Below, piece by piece: positions 33,677 through 43,416 of a stretch of DNA of 51,510 nt. Position 1 is the stretch's first letter. The number at the start of each line of letters is the position of its first letter. The DNA lies in NCBI GenBank assembly GCA_024637305.1, contig JAGXFI010000074.1, positions 1 through 51,510 on the forward strand, in the 5' to 3' direction. Origin of the DNA: Sulfitobacter sp. Its GTDB lineage: Bacteria; Pseudomonadota; Alphaproteobacteria; Rhodobacterales; Rhodobacteraceae. The notes beneath the pieces were generated by a model. The model made no database searches, had not been told where the DNA came from, and saw only the letters and a program-made list of their open reading frames with translations. The position numbers were made by a program, and so were the translations under genes.

Positions 33677-36600
33677 CCGACCTGCCGGATTGGGATGAAG
33701 CCACGCGCGCCCAGATCGCTGCTGCCGATCCCGGAGTTTCCACATGGCTCAGCGCGAACGCGGGGTCGGGCAAGACCCGCGTTCTAACGGACCGGGTGGC
33801 GCGGCTTTTGCTGGAAGGGGTCGAACCGCAGAACATTCTTTGCCTGACCTATACCAAGGCCGCAGCGTCCGAGATGCAAAACCGCCTTTTCAGGCGGTTG
33901 GGCGAATGGGCGATGATGGGTGATGACACGTTGCGCCCCGGCTTGCGTAACCTTGGGGTGCGCGGTGAGGTGTCTTCCGCACAACTTCGCTCTGCACGGA
34001 CGCTATTTGCACAGGCTATTGAAACGCCCGGCGGACTCAAGATCCAGACGATCCATTCGTTCTGTGCGTCTCTGTTACGGCGCTTTCCGCTGGAGGCAGG
34101 AGTCAGTCCGCAGTTTACCGAAATAGAAGACCGCGCCGCAGATTTGCTTCGGGCGGAAATCATAGACCAAATGGCAGACGGACCCGATGCGCCGCTGATT
34201 GAAGAGATCGCGCGCCATTATACCGATGAGGATTTCAGTGGTCTGACCAAAGAAATCGCCGCCCAGCGCGACAAATTTGAACGCTCGGTTGATGAAGCGG
34301 AGCTGAGAGCGCTGTTTGGTGTTCCTGAAAACTTTGCTATCGGCACCCTGCCTGGTCAGATCATGGACGACGCTGTCCGCCGCTGGATGCCCGATGCAAT
34401 CGCCGTTTTTCAGGGAGAAACCGGCAAATTGATGGTCGATTTAACCGCCAACCTTGGCGAGATTGATTTCAAGAACCCCGGAATTCCGGATCTGGTGCGG
34501 TTGCAAGGCGCGCTTTTGACGCAAGCGGGTACACTCAGGAAACAGATTCCTTCCAAGGGCGCGCAGGTCAGACTCGGCGATCTTTGCAATCCGTTCCTTG
34601 ATCTGATGCAACGGACGGAAGAGGGGCGGGAACTACAGCTTCGGGCGCTAAATCTTACACGAACGGCCGCGCTTCATCGCTTTGCAAGACGATTTATCCG
34701 TCTCTACGAGAGCCAAAAGCAGCTTCGTGGGTGGCTTGATTTTGACGATCTGATTTTGCGCGCGCGGGCGCTGCTGAGCGACCCCAAGGTCGCCGCATGG
34801 GTGCTTTTCCGTATTGACGGCGGGATTGACCACATCCTTGTGGACGAGGCGCAAGACACTAGCCCCCGGCAATGGGACGTCATCGAAAAACTTGCAGATG
34901 AATTCAGTAGCGGGGCCGGTGCCAAGGATAATCGTCCAAGGACATTGTTCGTCGTCGGCGATAAAAAACAGTCGATCTATTCATTTCAGGGCGCAGATCC
35001 GCGTGAATTCGACCGCAAGCGTGAAATATTTCAGGAAAGGTTCAAAGGTGCAGGGTTGCCGTTTCAGAACCAAAGCCTCGATTATTCCTTCCGCTCATCA
35101 AGCGCCATTTTGCGGACCGTGGATCAGACATTCGACCCCACCGTAAACGACGTGATGTCAGTCGACACCAAGCACCTCGCGTTCAAGGAGGCCTTGCCGG
35201 GCAGAGTTGATCTGTGGCCCGTTGTCGAAGTGGCCGAAAAGACCAATGAGGATGAGCCGTGGCACATTCCGCTGGACCGGCGCAGCGCGCAGCATCATGC
35301 GGTAACTCTGGCTGAATCCATCGCAAGACAGATCAAATATCTGGTTGAAGGCGACCATTACATTCCGGACGACAGGCCTGACGGTTCTATAGGAAAACGC
35401 CGGATCAGGGCCGGTGACTTTCTGATCCTTGTCCAGCGTCGCAGCGACCTTTTTGCTGAAATCATCCGCGCCTGCAAAACCGTCGGCTTGGCGATTGCCG
35501 GTGCGGATCGCCTGAAGGTCGGCGCTGAGCTTGCCGTGAGGGACATCGGGGCATTGCTGTCCTTTCTCGCCACGCCGGACGACAGCCTTTCCCTTGCGAC
35601 AGCGCTAAAGTCGCCCCTTTTCGGATGGAGCGAGCAAGAACTGTTTACCCTATCGCACACCCGCACCGAGGATAACTTGTGGCAGGCATTGCGGACAAAA
35701 ACGGACGCCTATCCTCAGACAGTCGGCATCCTGCGCGACCTGCGTCAGCAGGTGGATTTTCTACGGCCATATGACTTGATCGAAAGGATCCTTATCCGGC
35801 ACGATGGTCGCCGCAAGCTGCAAGGGCGGCTTGGCGCGGAAGCCGAGGACGGGATCGACGCGCTGCTTAATCAAGCATTGGCCTACGAACGCAGCGCCGT
35901 ACCAAGCCTCACCGGTTTTCTTGGCTGGATGCAGACGGATGATCTGGAGATCAAGCGCCAGATTGACAGCGCATCGGACCAGATCCGGGTCATGACGACA
36001 CACGGAGCCAAAGGGCTCGAGGCCCCTATCGTCATACTTCCTGACAGCGGAAACATCGATGAAAAGGTGCGGAGCGACATCATCACGTTAGACGGCATTC
36101 CGGTCTGGAAGCCCGCCAGCGCGAATGCGCCCGCGTTCATGACCGCAAGGCTGGATGAGATGAAAGCATCCAGTTTCGAGGAGCGCTTGCGGCTGTTGTA
36201 TGTGGCAATGACGCGAGCGGAAAAATGGCTGATCGTCGCCGCAGCTGGCAAGTTGTCGACGAAGGAAAGCAGCTGGTATCAGATCGTCGAGAAGGGGCTT
36301 AAACACGCCAATGCAGTGCCATTCGTCAACGGCAACGCATCGGGCCTAAGATTCCAAGAGCACGATTGGGATGCACTTGATATACTGGAAGCGCCTTCGA
36401 ATAGCCTGAAACCCGCCGCGTTAGACCCTATATTCAGCAAGCCACTTGATACCATTCCCGAACGGTCAAAAGCGTTTTCGCCCTCGGACCTTGGCGGAGC
36501 GAAAGCGTTGTTCGGTGATGAAGGGGAGGATGAGGAGACGGCATTTTCTTACGGCAACCTTGTTCACCGACTGCTTGAGGTGTTGCCGCAGGTCAGGACC

Positions 36601-37056
36601 GATCAGCATGAATCGGTAGGTAAGTCCTTGACCCGCGATGCCCCTCTGGATGTGGCCATTACCGCACTGGCTGAGGCGCAGGGCGTATTGTCGGACGGGA
36701 CTTTGACGGAACTGTTTGACCCCGGATCGCTTGCCGAGGTCGCTGTCACGGCGGAGGTTGCGGGGCATCAAATCTATGGCATGATTGATCGCCTGATCGT
36801 AACGGATAGTAAGGTGACTGCCGTTGACTACAAGACAAACCGTGTCATCCCGTCGGACGTTGCCCAATGCCCCGAAGGATTGCTGCGGCAGATGGGGGCC
36901 TATGCGCATGCCCTCGCCCATATTTACCCGGATCACGAGATAGAAACCGCTATCCTTTGGACCCGCGATCGGTCGCTCATGGTCTTCTCCCACGATATCG
37001 TGACATCCGCGCTGCTTCGTTCGCCACATCTTGACGCTACTGCCACCGCTACTTAG
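33673..37056 (+). CDS. addA: Double-strand break repair helicase AddA
   Basis: A 1127-aa UvrD/Rep superfamily 1A helicase with C-terminal nuclease. Walker A is SANAGSGKTRVL (about 33–44), with CLTYTKAAASEMQNR, the DEAQDTSPRQWDV helicase motif II, VVGDKKQSIYSFQGADP (motif III) and TTHGAKGLEAPIVIL (motif V). VTAVDYKTNR near the end is the nuclease motif. Its ATG at 33673 overlaps the addB stop and GGAGGA lies upstream. Confidence 0.97.
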   Translation: MTDLPDWDEATRAQIAAADPGVSTWLSANAGSGKTRVLTDRVARLLLEGVEPQNILCLTYTKAAASEMQNRLFRRLGEWAMMGDDTLRPGLRNLGVRGEVSSAQLRSARTLFAQAIETPGGLKIQTIHSFCASLLRRFPLEAGVSPQFTEIEDRAADLLRAEIIDQMADGPDAPLIEEIARHYTDEDFSGLTKEIAAQRDKFERSVDEAELRALFGVPENFAIGTLPGQIMDDAVRRWMPDAIAVFQGETGKLMVDLTANLGEIDFKNPGIPDLVRLQGALLTQAGTLRKQIPSKGAQVRLGDLCNPFLDLMQRTEEGRELQLRALNLTRTAALHRFARRFIRLYESQKQLRGWLDFDDLILRARALLSDPKVAAWVLFRIDGGIDHILVDEAQDTSPRQWDVIEKLADEFSSGAGAKDNRPRTLFVVGDKKQSIYSFQGADPREFDRKREIFQERFKGAGLPFQNQSLDYSFRSSSAILRTVDQTFDPTVNDVMSVDTKHLAFKEALPGRVDLWPVVEVAEKTNEDEPWHIPLDRRSAQHHAVTLAESIARQIKYLVEGDHYIPDDRPDGSIGKRRIRAGDFLILVQRRSDLFAEIIRACKTVGLAIAGADRLKVGAELAVRDIGALLSFLATPDDSLSLATALKSPLFGWSEQELFTLSHTRTEDNLWQALRTKTDAYPQTVGILRDLRQQVDFLRPYDLIERILIRHDGRRKLQGRLGAEAEDGIDALLNQALAYERSAVPSLTGFLGWMQTDDLEIKRQIDSASDQIRVMTTHGAKGLEAPIVILPDSGNIDEKVRSDIITLDGIPVWKPASANAPAFMTARLDEMKASSFEERLRLLYVAMTRAEKWLIVAAAGKLSTKESSWYQIVEKGLKHANAVPFVNGNASGLRFQEHDWDALDILEAPSNSLKPAALDPIFSKPLDTIPERSKAFSPSDLGGAKALFGDEGEDEETAFSYGNLVHRLLEVLPQVRTDQHESVGKSLTRDAPLDVAITALAEAQGVLSDGTLTELFDPGSLAEVAVTAEVAGHQIYGMIDRLIVTDSKVTAVDYKTNRVIPSDVAQCPEGLLRQMGAYAHALAHIYPDHEIETAILWTRDRSLMVFSHDIVTSALLRSPHLDATATAT

Positions 37057-37089
37057 GTTCGGAGGGAACCCGATTTACAGGAGAACATC

Positions 37090-37410
37090 ATGGCCACCGT
37101 AGCAGTCACGGACGATACATTCGACGCCGAAGTAAAAAACTCGCAGATCCCCGTCGTGGTGGATTTCTGGGCTGAATGGTGTGGCCCTTGCAAACAGATC
37201 GGCCCGGCTCTGGAAGAGCTGTCGGAAGAGATGAGCGGCAAGGTCAAGATCGTGAAGGTCAACGTTGACGAAAACCCGAATTCACCCGCACAGATGGGCG
37301 TTCGGGGCATCCCTGCATTGTTTCTTTTCAAGGACGGCCAGGTCGTTTCCAACGTAGCTGGCGCGCGCCCCAAGGCCGCCCTGCAAAGCTGGATTGAAGA
37401 GTCGCTTTAA
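37090..37410 (+). CDS. trxA: Thioredoxin
   Basis: A 106-aa thioredoxin. [11 protein letters not shown] holds the redox dithiol CGPC, and [11 protein letters not shown] contains the cis-proline loop. It reduces cytoplasmic disulfides, including ribonucleotide reductase. It follows addA by 33 nt, with AGGAG upstream, and is ended by a strong terminator. Confidence 0.97.
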   Translation: MATVAVTDDTFDAEVKNSQIPVVVDFWAEWCGPCKQIGPALEELSEEMSGKVKIVKVNVDENPNSPAQMGVRGIPALFLFKDGQVVSNVAGARPKAALQSWIEESL

Positions 37411-37438
37411 CCACCTGCGTATGGCTTTTGAGTTTGGG

Positions 37439-37469
37439 CGACCGGTGCCCGAAAGCACCGGTCGTTTTT
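37439..37469 (+). terminator. Strong Rho-independent terminator after trxA
   Basis: A perfect 10-bp stem CGACCGGTGC/GCACCGGTCG with loop CCGAAA is followed at once by TTTTT (37465–37469). It ends the long tsaE–addA–trxA transcription run. The gap to the following minus-strand gene is about 60 bp and otherwise empty. Confidence 0.93.
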
Positions 37470-37531
37470 CATTCTAACTGTCCTATCCTGCACTAAGAAA
37501 TTTGGCGCGATTTCCAAATTAGGCCGACGGG

Positions 37532-38440
37532 CTACGTCAAACTGTGCATTGGCCAACCGAACCGTAGCAACCGCAGAGCTATTTTCTCTTCGGCATCCTC
37601 GCGGCCAGCGTTGATAGACCGAAGCTGCCAGAACCAATAAATATACGCCGCATAATCAGGCCTGTGCGTTTTCAGTTTGGCAAACGCGGCCTCAGGTTGG
37701 GTCATATCGGCGATGATCGCGATGTGGTGAAAATCAATCTTCGCGAAAAGGATTGCGGGCTTGGCAAAGAAGTAGCCGTTGAATGCCGCCGCCGAATTCT
37801 GCGTCACGACCGCATCACATCCGCGCAAGAGGTCATCCATGCCGCCTTTTTGCATCTGCAAACGGGGATAGCGTGCGGCAAGACCTGCCAACGCCTCGAT
37901 CTCCGGCGTGCTGTAGATTTCCTTGGGATGCAGACCTGCGATTACCGGCTTGTCCGATATATGCTGAAGGCAGATTTCCAGCATTTCGAGCGGTGAGCAG
38001 GACTGAAACGAACGGTGGTCCAGTAATCGGCCCTGAAGCGGGACGTAAACGAACCCTGCCCGCGTGATGTTCTTCGTCAGATCGCCCCAAAGGCGCTTTT
38101 GCCAGAAACGATAGAATTTCTGCGCTTTGGCTCCGTCTATCGACGGGGCGTTGAATGTTGCCTTTGCTGTATCCCAGTCCCAACGTGCAGCGCTTTGGTC
38201 AATTTGCCAGAAAGGATAGTGATAGACCCGCCGGAAAACGAGGCCTAATTGGCCTGGCGGCGGGGACATATGGCTAAGTGAATAGCCTGCCGCTGCATGC
38301 ATCTCGCTGGAAAATTCGACCCTAAACCGCGCTTTTTCCAACACTTTTACCATTTTTGATATAAAGTTATGCGCCCCTGCCTCCGCGCTTTTGCGCATTG
38401 GCTGCTCAAGGTGGAATGCGACGGTATGGGGTTGCGACAT
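37532..38440 (-). CDS. Capsular polysaccharide (KpsS/KpsC)-like protein
   Basis: A 302-aa protein that I recognise only by resemblance: [15 protein letters not shown], then [31 protein letters not shown], is the pattern of the KpsS/KpsC β-Kdo-transferase/capsule synthesis family, where H-P-K-E and NSSxxxEA-type residues bind the CMP-sugar. The N-terminal part is more variable. It is an orphan: no kps transporter genes are nearby. It is divergent from hslV across 96 bp and has no clear Shine–Dalgarno. Confidence 0.65.
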   Translation of the reverse strand: MSQPHTVAFHLEQPMRKSAEAGAHNFISKMVKVLEKARFRVEFSSEMHAAAGYSLSHMSPPPGQLGLVFRRVYHYPFWQIDQSAARWDWDTAKATFNAPSIDGAKAQKFYRFWQKRLWGDLTKNITRAGFVYVPLQGRLLDHRSFQSCSPLEMLEICLQHISDKPVIAGLHPKEIYSTPEIEALAGLAARYPRLQMQKGGMDDLLRGCDAVVTQNSAAAFNGYFFAKPAILFAKIDFHHIAIIADMTQPEAAFAKLKTHRPDYAAYIYWFWQLRSINAGREDAEEKIALRLLRFGWPMHSLT

Positions 38441-38483
38441 GTTAAGAGGCTATCCAAGCTGCGCCAAGCCAGCAAGGGGCGGA

Positions 38484-38513
38484 CTTGTACCCTCAGGCAG
38501 GCGCGGCCATATA
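38484..38513 (+). promoter_or_regulatory. Putative hslVU promoter (σ70/σ32-like)
   Basis: TTGTAC (38485–38490), a 17-nt spacer and CATATA (38508–38513) form a plausible –35/–10 pair just before hslV. The same sequence, read as CTTG...CCATATA, is close to the alphaproteobacterial RpoH consensus but with a 19-nt gap instead of 17–18. Heat-shock control of hslVU is expected from other bacteria; here it is a suggestion only. Confidence 0.4.
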
Positions 38514-38536
38514 GGGGCCAACGCATTGGAGGGCAT

Positions 38537-39094
38537 ATGGCAGAGCAAGAATTCCCCGGCTGGCACGGAACCACGATTATCGGCGTCAAGAAGGGCGGCG
38601 AGGTCGTGATTGCCGGCGACGGTCAGGTGAGCATTGGTCAGACGGTAATCAAGGGAACAGCACGCAAGGTCCGCAGGCTTAGCCCCGGCGGTTTCGACGT
38701 TGTTGCCGGGTTCGCAGGCTCAACGGCAGATGCCTTTACCCTGTTGGAGCGACTGGAAGCCAAACTGGAGGCAACGCCAGGACAGCTTGCCCGCGCCAGT
38801 GTCGAATTGGCCAAGGATTGGCGCACCGATAAGTATCTGCAAAAGCTGGAAGCAATGCTGATCGTCACAGATGGCAGTGAGATGTTGGTTATTACCGGCG
38901 CGGGTGACGTGTTGGAGCCCGAACACAACGTTGCCGCCATCGGATCGGGTGGCAACTATGCGCTGGCTGCGGCACGGGGCATGTACGACAGTGATCGGGA
39001 TGCAGAAAGTGTGGCGCGCGATGCAATGGCGATAGCAGCGGATATCTGCGTGTATACCAACGGAAAACTGACGGTTGAAAAGATCAAGAAGTAG
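38537..39094 (+). CDS. hslV: ATP-dependent protease subunit HslV
   Basis: A 185-aa Ntn-hydrolase that forms the proteolytic core of HslUV. GGAGG precedes the ATG. Unlike E. coli HslV, where Thr follows the initiator Met, the catalytic Thr is at position 12 ([10 protein letters not shown]), after an 11-residue propeptide that must be removed. This arrangement occurs in other alphaproteobacteria. [15 protein letters not shown] and [15 protein letters not shown] are the family hallmarks. hslU follows after a 152-bp gap. Confidence 0.97.
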   Translation: MAEQEFPGWHGTTIIGVKKGGEVVIAGDGQVSIGQTVIKGTARKVRRLSPGGFDVVAGFAGSTADAFTLLERLEAKLEATPGQLARASVELAKDWRTDKYLQKLEAMLIVTDGSEMLVITGAGDVLEPEHNVAAIGSGGNYALAAARGMYDSDRDAESVARDAMAIAADICVYTNGKLTVEKIKK

Positions 39095-39246
39095 TCTCTG
39101 CAAAAGGTTTCTCATCCAACATTCGGCCTCGGCACCAGAATTTTGTTGCGTTGGCGGATCCGCGACCTTGCTTCGGCGGCGCGTTCGCCTTGAACTCCGC
39201 CCAAGCGGCGCTTAGGTCTTTTCAAACCCAAACAAACGGGAATTTC

Positions 39247-40554
39247 ATGACTGACCTGACCCCCCGCGAAATCGTGTCCGAGCTTGACCGCTTTATCATC
39301 GGGCAGAACGACGCCAAACGCGCCGTTGCCGTGGCCCTGCGAAACCGCTGGAGACGCAAGCAACTCGCGGATGACCTGCGCGACGAAGTGTATCCCAAGA
39401 ATATTCTGATGATCGGACCCACCGGCGTGGGCAAGACCGAGATCAGCCGACGGCTGGCAAAGCTCGCCCGTGCCCCGTTTCTGAAGGTCGAGGCGACGAA
39501 GTTTACCGAAGTCGGCTATGTCGGGCGCGACGTGGAACAGATCATTCGTGATCTGGTCGACAATGCCATCGCCATGACACGCGATCATATGCGTGAAGAC
39601 GTCAAGGCGAACGCGCACAAAGCTGCAGAGGAGCGCGTGATCGATGCTTTGGCTGGCAAGGATGCCCGTGATGGCACCCGGGACATGTTCCGCAAGAAGC
39701 TGAAAAACGGTGATCTGGACGATACCATTATCGAACTTGAGGTTGCAGACACGTCCAACCCGTTTTCGATGATGGACATTCCTGGCCAACCAGGTGGCGG
39801 AATGGGGATGATGAACCTCGGCGATATGTTCGGCAAGGCGATGGGCGGGCGGACGACCCGTAAACGTCTGTCTGTTTCGGAAAGCTATGAAGTTCTCATC
39901 GGCGAAGAAGCGGACAAATTGTTGGACGACGAGACCGTCAATCGCGCTGCGATAGAAGCAGTGGAGCAGAATGGAATCGTGTTTCTGGACGAAATCGACA
40001 AGGTCTGCGCCCGAAGCGATGCACGCGGCGGCGACGTCAGCCGCGAAGGTGTGCAGCGCGATCTGCTGCCGTTGATCGAAGGCACGGTCGTCAGCACCAA
40101 ACACGGGCCGGTCAAAACCGACCATATTCTGTTCATTGCTTCGGGCGCTTTTCATATTGCCAAACCGTCCGATTTGCTTCCGGAATTGCAGGGCCGCTTG
40201 CCCATCCGCGTCGAACTCCGCGCGCTGACGGAGCAGGATTTCGTCCGTATCCTCACGGAAACCGATAACGCGCTGACGCTGCAATATACCGCTCTGATGG
40301 GGACCGAAGACGTCACCGTCAGTTTTACCGATGACGGTATCGCGGCATTGGCCAAGATTGCAGCCGAAGTGAACCAATCCATTGAAAACATTGGCGCGCG
40401 CAGGCTCTACACAGTGATGGAGCGCGTCTTTGAAGAGCTGTCCTTTGAAGCACCGGACCGCGGTGGAGCCGAAATCGTCGTGGACGCAGGCTTCGTGGAT
40501 AAGAACTTGGGCGAGTTGATGAAATCGACTGACCTGCGCCGCTACGTGCTTTAG
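39247..40554 (+). CDS. hslU: ATP-dependent protease ATPase subunit HslU
   Basis: A 435-aa AAA+ unfoldase. GPTGVGKT (57–64) is Walker [10 protein letters not shown] is Walker B; RVELRAL is near sensor/arginine finger, and the C-terminal TDLRRYVL tail fits the HslV docking end. The start ATG 39247 gives [20 protein letters not shown], as in the family; the frame is open upstream but non-coding. The 152-bp gap after hslV shows no strong terminator, so co-transcription is likely. Confidence 0.97.
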   Translation: MTDLTPREIVSELDRFIIGQNDAKRAVAVALRNRWRRKQLADDLRDEVYPKNILMIGPTGVGKTEISRRLAKLARAPFLKVEATKFTEVGYVGRDVEQIIRDLVDNAIAMTRDHMREDVKANAHKAAEERVIDALAGKDARDGTRDMFRKKLKNGDLDDTIIELEVADTSNPFSMMDIPGQPGGGMGMMNLGDMFGKAMGGRTTRKRLSVSESYEVLIGEEADKLLDDETVNRAAIEAVEQNGIVFLDEIDKVCARSDARGGDVSREGVQRDLLPLIEGTVVSTKHGPVKTDHILFIASGAFHIAKPSDLLPELQGRLPIRVELRALTEQDFVRILTETDNALTLQYTALMGTEDVTVSFTDDGIAALAKIAAEVNQSIENIGARRLYTVMERVFEELSFEAPDRGGAEIVVDAGFVDKNLGELMKSTDLRRYVL

Positions 40555-40567
40555 CGCTTCACATTTC

Positions 40568-40596
40568 CCCATGCCCCTGAGAATGAAGGGCATGGG
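40568..40596 (+). terminator. Inverted repeat over the MFS gene start
   Basis: A perfect 9-bp stem, CCCATGCCC (40568–40576) with GGGCATGGG (40588–40596), lies 13 nt after the hslU stop and covers all three candidate start codons of the following MFS gene. No T-run follows. It may end the hslU transcript, or it may hide the MFS start. Confidence 0.55.
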
Positions 40597-41815
40597 CTAT
40601 CTGCGCTTTCTCATCGACAACCGATTGTTCCTGCTGGCGGGGTTCTTGCTGACCTTTACCTCGTCCTACGGGCAGACCTATTTCATCTCGCTCTTTGCCG
40701 GAGAGATCAAAACGACCTTTGGGCTGACCGACGGGGGCTGGGGGGGCCTATATACCGTGGCGACGACCTTGGCGGCGGTTGCGATGGTCTGGGTTGGCGC
40801 GCTGACAGACCGGTTTCGGGTGCGTGCCTTATCTCTGTTTACCATGCTCGCGCTTGCGGCAGCGTGCCTTTCGATGGCTGTCGTTCCGAATGCGCTGCTG
40901 CTGGTCGCGGTAATCTTTGCGCTGCGCCTGACAGGGCAGGGGATGATGTCGCAATTGGGTGCTGTCGCGATGGCGCGGTGGTTCGTGGCGACCAGAGGGC
41001 AGGCTTTGTCGCTATCGTCGATGGGCTTTTCCTTGGGACAGGCCATTTTGCCCATTCTTTTTGTGTCACTCTTCGCAGTTATTCACTGGCGCATGCTCTG
41101 GGTTCTGGCGGCCGCGTTAGTGCTGATCGTAATCCCTGTCATGCAAATTCTTTTGCGGCAGGAACGCACGCCTCAATCCATCGCTGCTGATGATCAGGTA
41201 GCAGGGATGAAGGGCAAGCATTGGACCCGCCTGGACTTGCTCAGGTCGCCGCTTTTCTGGCTCGTGGTGCCGATCATCATGGGACCAAGTGCGTGGGGTA
41301 CCGCACTGTTTTTCCATCAGGTGCATCTGGTCGAAGTCAAAGGCTGGTCCATGATTGCCTATGTGTCGATGTTCCCTGCCTACACGCTGTCTGCGATCAT
41401 CTTTACCTTCGCATCGGGCTGGGCAGTGGACAGGTTCGGCGCGAAATGGGTGGTGCCGTTTCAAATGCTGCCGTTTGCAGTCTGCTTTGCGATCCTTGCT
41501 ATTGCTGACACGATCTGGATGGCGGGGCTGGGCCTGATCGTATTTGGCGCGGGGCAGGGGCTGCAATCGACGGCAACGTCAGCTTTCTGGGCGGAGTTTT
41601 ACGGAACGCGGCACCTTGGCTCAATCAAGGCTGCTGCAGCGGCCATTATGGTATTCGGATCCGCGATCGGTCCGGGGATAACGGGATTGATGATCGACTG
41701 GGGTGTCGATTTTACACAGCAGATGGTCCCAATTTCCGCCTATTATTTTATCGCAGGGCTTGCGGCCGCTTTCGGCATCTGGCGCTATCAGCGTGATCTA
41801 CCGGTGACGACGTAG
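40571..41815 (+). CDS. MFS transporter
   Basis: A 414-aa protein with about 12 hydrophobic helices and a central loop near residue 205–220 (QSIAADDQVAGMKGKHWTR), typical of the major facilitator superfamily. The loop-2/3 motif is GALTDRFRVRAL, and the second-half equivalent is GWAVDRFGAKW. Related proteins transport small organic acids, but the substrate cannot be told. Starts at 40571, 40583 and 40592 (MGYLRFLID) all lie within an inverted repeat. It overlaps the convergent Smr gene by 18 nt. Confidence 0.9.
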   Translation: MPLRMKGMGYLRFLIDNRLFLLAGFLLTFTSSYGQTYFISLFAGEIKTTFGLTDGGWGGLYTVATTLAAVAMVWVGALTDRFRVRALSLFTMLALAAACLSMAVVPNALLLVAVIFALRLTGQGMMSQLGAVAMARWFVATRGQALSLSSMGFSLGQAILPILFVSLFAVIHWRMLWVLAAALVLIVIPVMQILLRQERTPQSIAADDQVAGMKGKHWTRLDLLRSPLFWLVVPIIMGPSAWGTALFFHQVHLVEVKGWSMIAYVSMFPAYTLSAIIFTFASGWAVDRFGAKWVVPFQMLPFAVCFAILAIADTIWMAGLGLIVFGAGQGLQSTATSAFWAEFYGTRHLGSIKAAAAAIMVFGSAIGPGITGLMIDWGVDFTQQMVPISAYYFIAGLAAAFGIWRYQRDLPVTT

Positions 41816-42367
41816 ATAGACATAATAGGCACCGCCACCGCCGTGACTGATGTGCGCCTGCGTCACTTGCAGAACGGCGGAGGCCAAAGGCGGCATCGAC
41901 AGCCATTGTGGAACCTGATGGCGCAAAACACCGTGACGCACCGGGATCGGACCGCCCTCATCGCGTTGTTTACCTTTGCCTGTAATGACCAGCACCAAAC
42001 GACGGCCCTTGCCATGTGATGAAAGAATAAACTGCGTCAACGCCGGGTGCGCACGGTCCAGCGTCATGCCATGCAAATCAATGCGGCCTTCTGGCTTCAG
42101 CTTTCCGCGCTTGAGTTTGCCGAATGATTTCTGATCCATTTGTACTGGCGCATGCCGGATCTTGTCGGGGAGGGACGGTTCAAGGTTATAGGGCGTCGCG
42201 CGCGGCTTGGGCTGAGGTTTACCCATGACGATGTCCTTGGCTTTCCGCAGCGCGGGCTTGGGCAGTGCGACATCGGGTTCAAACGGGTGAGGTGTGTGGC
42301 GCTCCGTTCGTTCAGCCACTCTGCGCCACAGCTCTATTTCGTCAGGTGCAAGTTTGCGCCGCCTCAT
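41798..42367 (-). CDS. Smr/MutS2-type domain protein
   Basis: A 189-aa protein: an N-terminal basic region and a C-terminal Smr domain with IDLHGMTLDRAHPAL, VLVITGKGKQ and ISHGGGGAYYVYLRR (GGxGA-type loop). Smr domains nick or bind branched nucleic acids or stalled-ribosome RNA. It overlaps mltA upstream by ATGA (42364–42367) and converges with the MFS gene. Confidence 0.92.
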   Translation of the reverse strand: MRRRKLAPDEIELWRRVAERTERHTPHPFEPDVALPKPALRKAKDIVMGKPQPKPRATPYNLEPSLPDKIRHAPVQMDQKSFGKLKRGKLKPEGRIDLHGMTLDRAHPALTQFILSSHGKGRRLVLVITGKGKQRDEGGPIPVRHGVLRHQVPQWLSMPPLASAVLQVTQAHISHGGGGAYYVYLRRHR

Positions 42368-43416
42368 AACGCGCTTTCCGGCAGCAACGCATAGGCACGC
42401 TGGATCGGAAGCAATACCACCATGCGCCCCGGATCCTTCAGCTTGCCCGCCTCGCGGCCTGCGGTGTCACCCGTGCCAAAAAACACGTCCGCTCGCTGTG
42501 CGCCCTTGATCGCGGCACCTGTGTCCTGCGCGATCATCAAACGATGAAGCGGCTCTTCGCCCCCTTTTTCAATCCAGACCGGAGCACCTAGTTTGACAAA
42601 TGCGGGATCTACCGCAACCGTACGCATGGCGGTGACAGACCGGTTCATCGCACCCAACGGCCCCTTGTCGGCAGGCACCTGGCTGACCTCCCGGAAGAAG
42701 ACATACGAAGGATTGTGAAACAGAAGCTCGCGCCCCTCATCGGGATTTCGGCGCACCCAGTTCTTGATGACTTCGGCACTGACCTGATGCGCGTCATAGA
42801 CACCGCGGCGCACCAGTTCGACACCTATCGACCGGTAAGGATGCCCGTTTGCACCACGGTAGCCAACGCGCAGGTAACTGCCGTCTGGCAGGCGTATGCG
42901 GCCAGATCCTTGGATCTGTAGGAAAAACAGCTCTACAGGGTCGTCTACCCAGGCAATCTCAAGGCCGCGCCCAGACATCGCATCGCCCTCGACGATCTGG
43001 CGGCGGGTCAACCATGGATTTGAGGCCATCGCCTCGCGCGGCATCTTGTAAACGGGAAATCTGTATCGGTCCGAGGTCCTGAGAGATCCATCCAGTTCCG
43101 GCTCGAAATAGCCGGTGAACAGTGCTTTCTGCCCGTCATCGATCAGAACCGGACGGAACAGTAATTCGAAGAACTCGCGAGGGTCGGGGCCAGCCTGAGC
43201 AAACTTGCAGACCGCGCGCCAGTCCGGATCGTTCATGTCGCGACAGGTGCTGACAAAAACCTTGAACGCGGCCGCGTGATCGTCCTCTGCCCAGCCGTCT
43301 AGGTCGGCAAAGGACAGCACCTCATACGTTGCCTCCGCCTTTGCCTCGGGGGCCATCAGCGCCGCTCCGACAAAGGCCAGTACATATGCTAGCCGTCTGT
43401 GGAAACCAAAAGCCAA
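42364..43416 (-). CDS. mltA: Membrane-bound lytic murein transglycosylase A (MltA)
   Basis: A 350-aa exported enzyme that cleaves peptidoglycan between MurNAc and GlcNAc. An N-terminal signal peptide (RRLAYVLAFVGAALMAPEAKA) ends near residue 28. The C-terminal 3D domain contains AQDTGAAIKGAQRADVFFGTG with the catalytic Asp region; the GSYLRVGYRGANGHPYRSIG segment fits MltA. The start is TTG 43416; later starts would remove the signal. No lipobox Cys is seen near the cleavage site, so lipid anchoring is doubtful. It overlaps the Tim44 gene by 28 nt and smr by 4 nt. Confidence 0.92.
   Translation of the reverse strand: MAFGFHRRLAYVLAFVGAALMAPEAKAEATYEVLSFADLDGWAEDDHAAAFKVFVSTCRDMNDPDWRAVCKFAQAGPDPREFFELLFRPVLIDDGQKALFTGYFEPELDGSLRTSDRYRFPVYKMPREAMASNPWLTRRQIVEGDAMSGRGLEIAWVDDPVELFFLQIQGSGRIRLPDGSYLRVGYRGANGHPYRSIGVELVRRGVYDAHQVSAEVIKNWVRRNPDEGRELLFHNPSYVFFREVSQVPADKGPLGAMNRSVTAMRTVAVDPAFVKLGAPVWIEKGGEEPLHRLMIAQDTGAAIKGAQRADVFFGTGDTAGREAGKLKDPGRMVVLLPIQRAYALLPESAL

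Noticed and set aside
39112..40593. A 493-codon minus-strand open frame
   Set aside because: Antisense to hslU along its whole length, with no recognisable domain.
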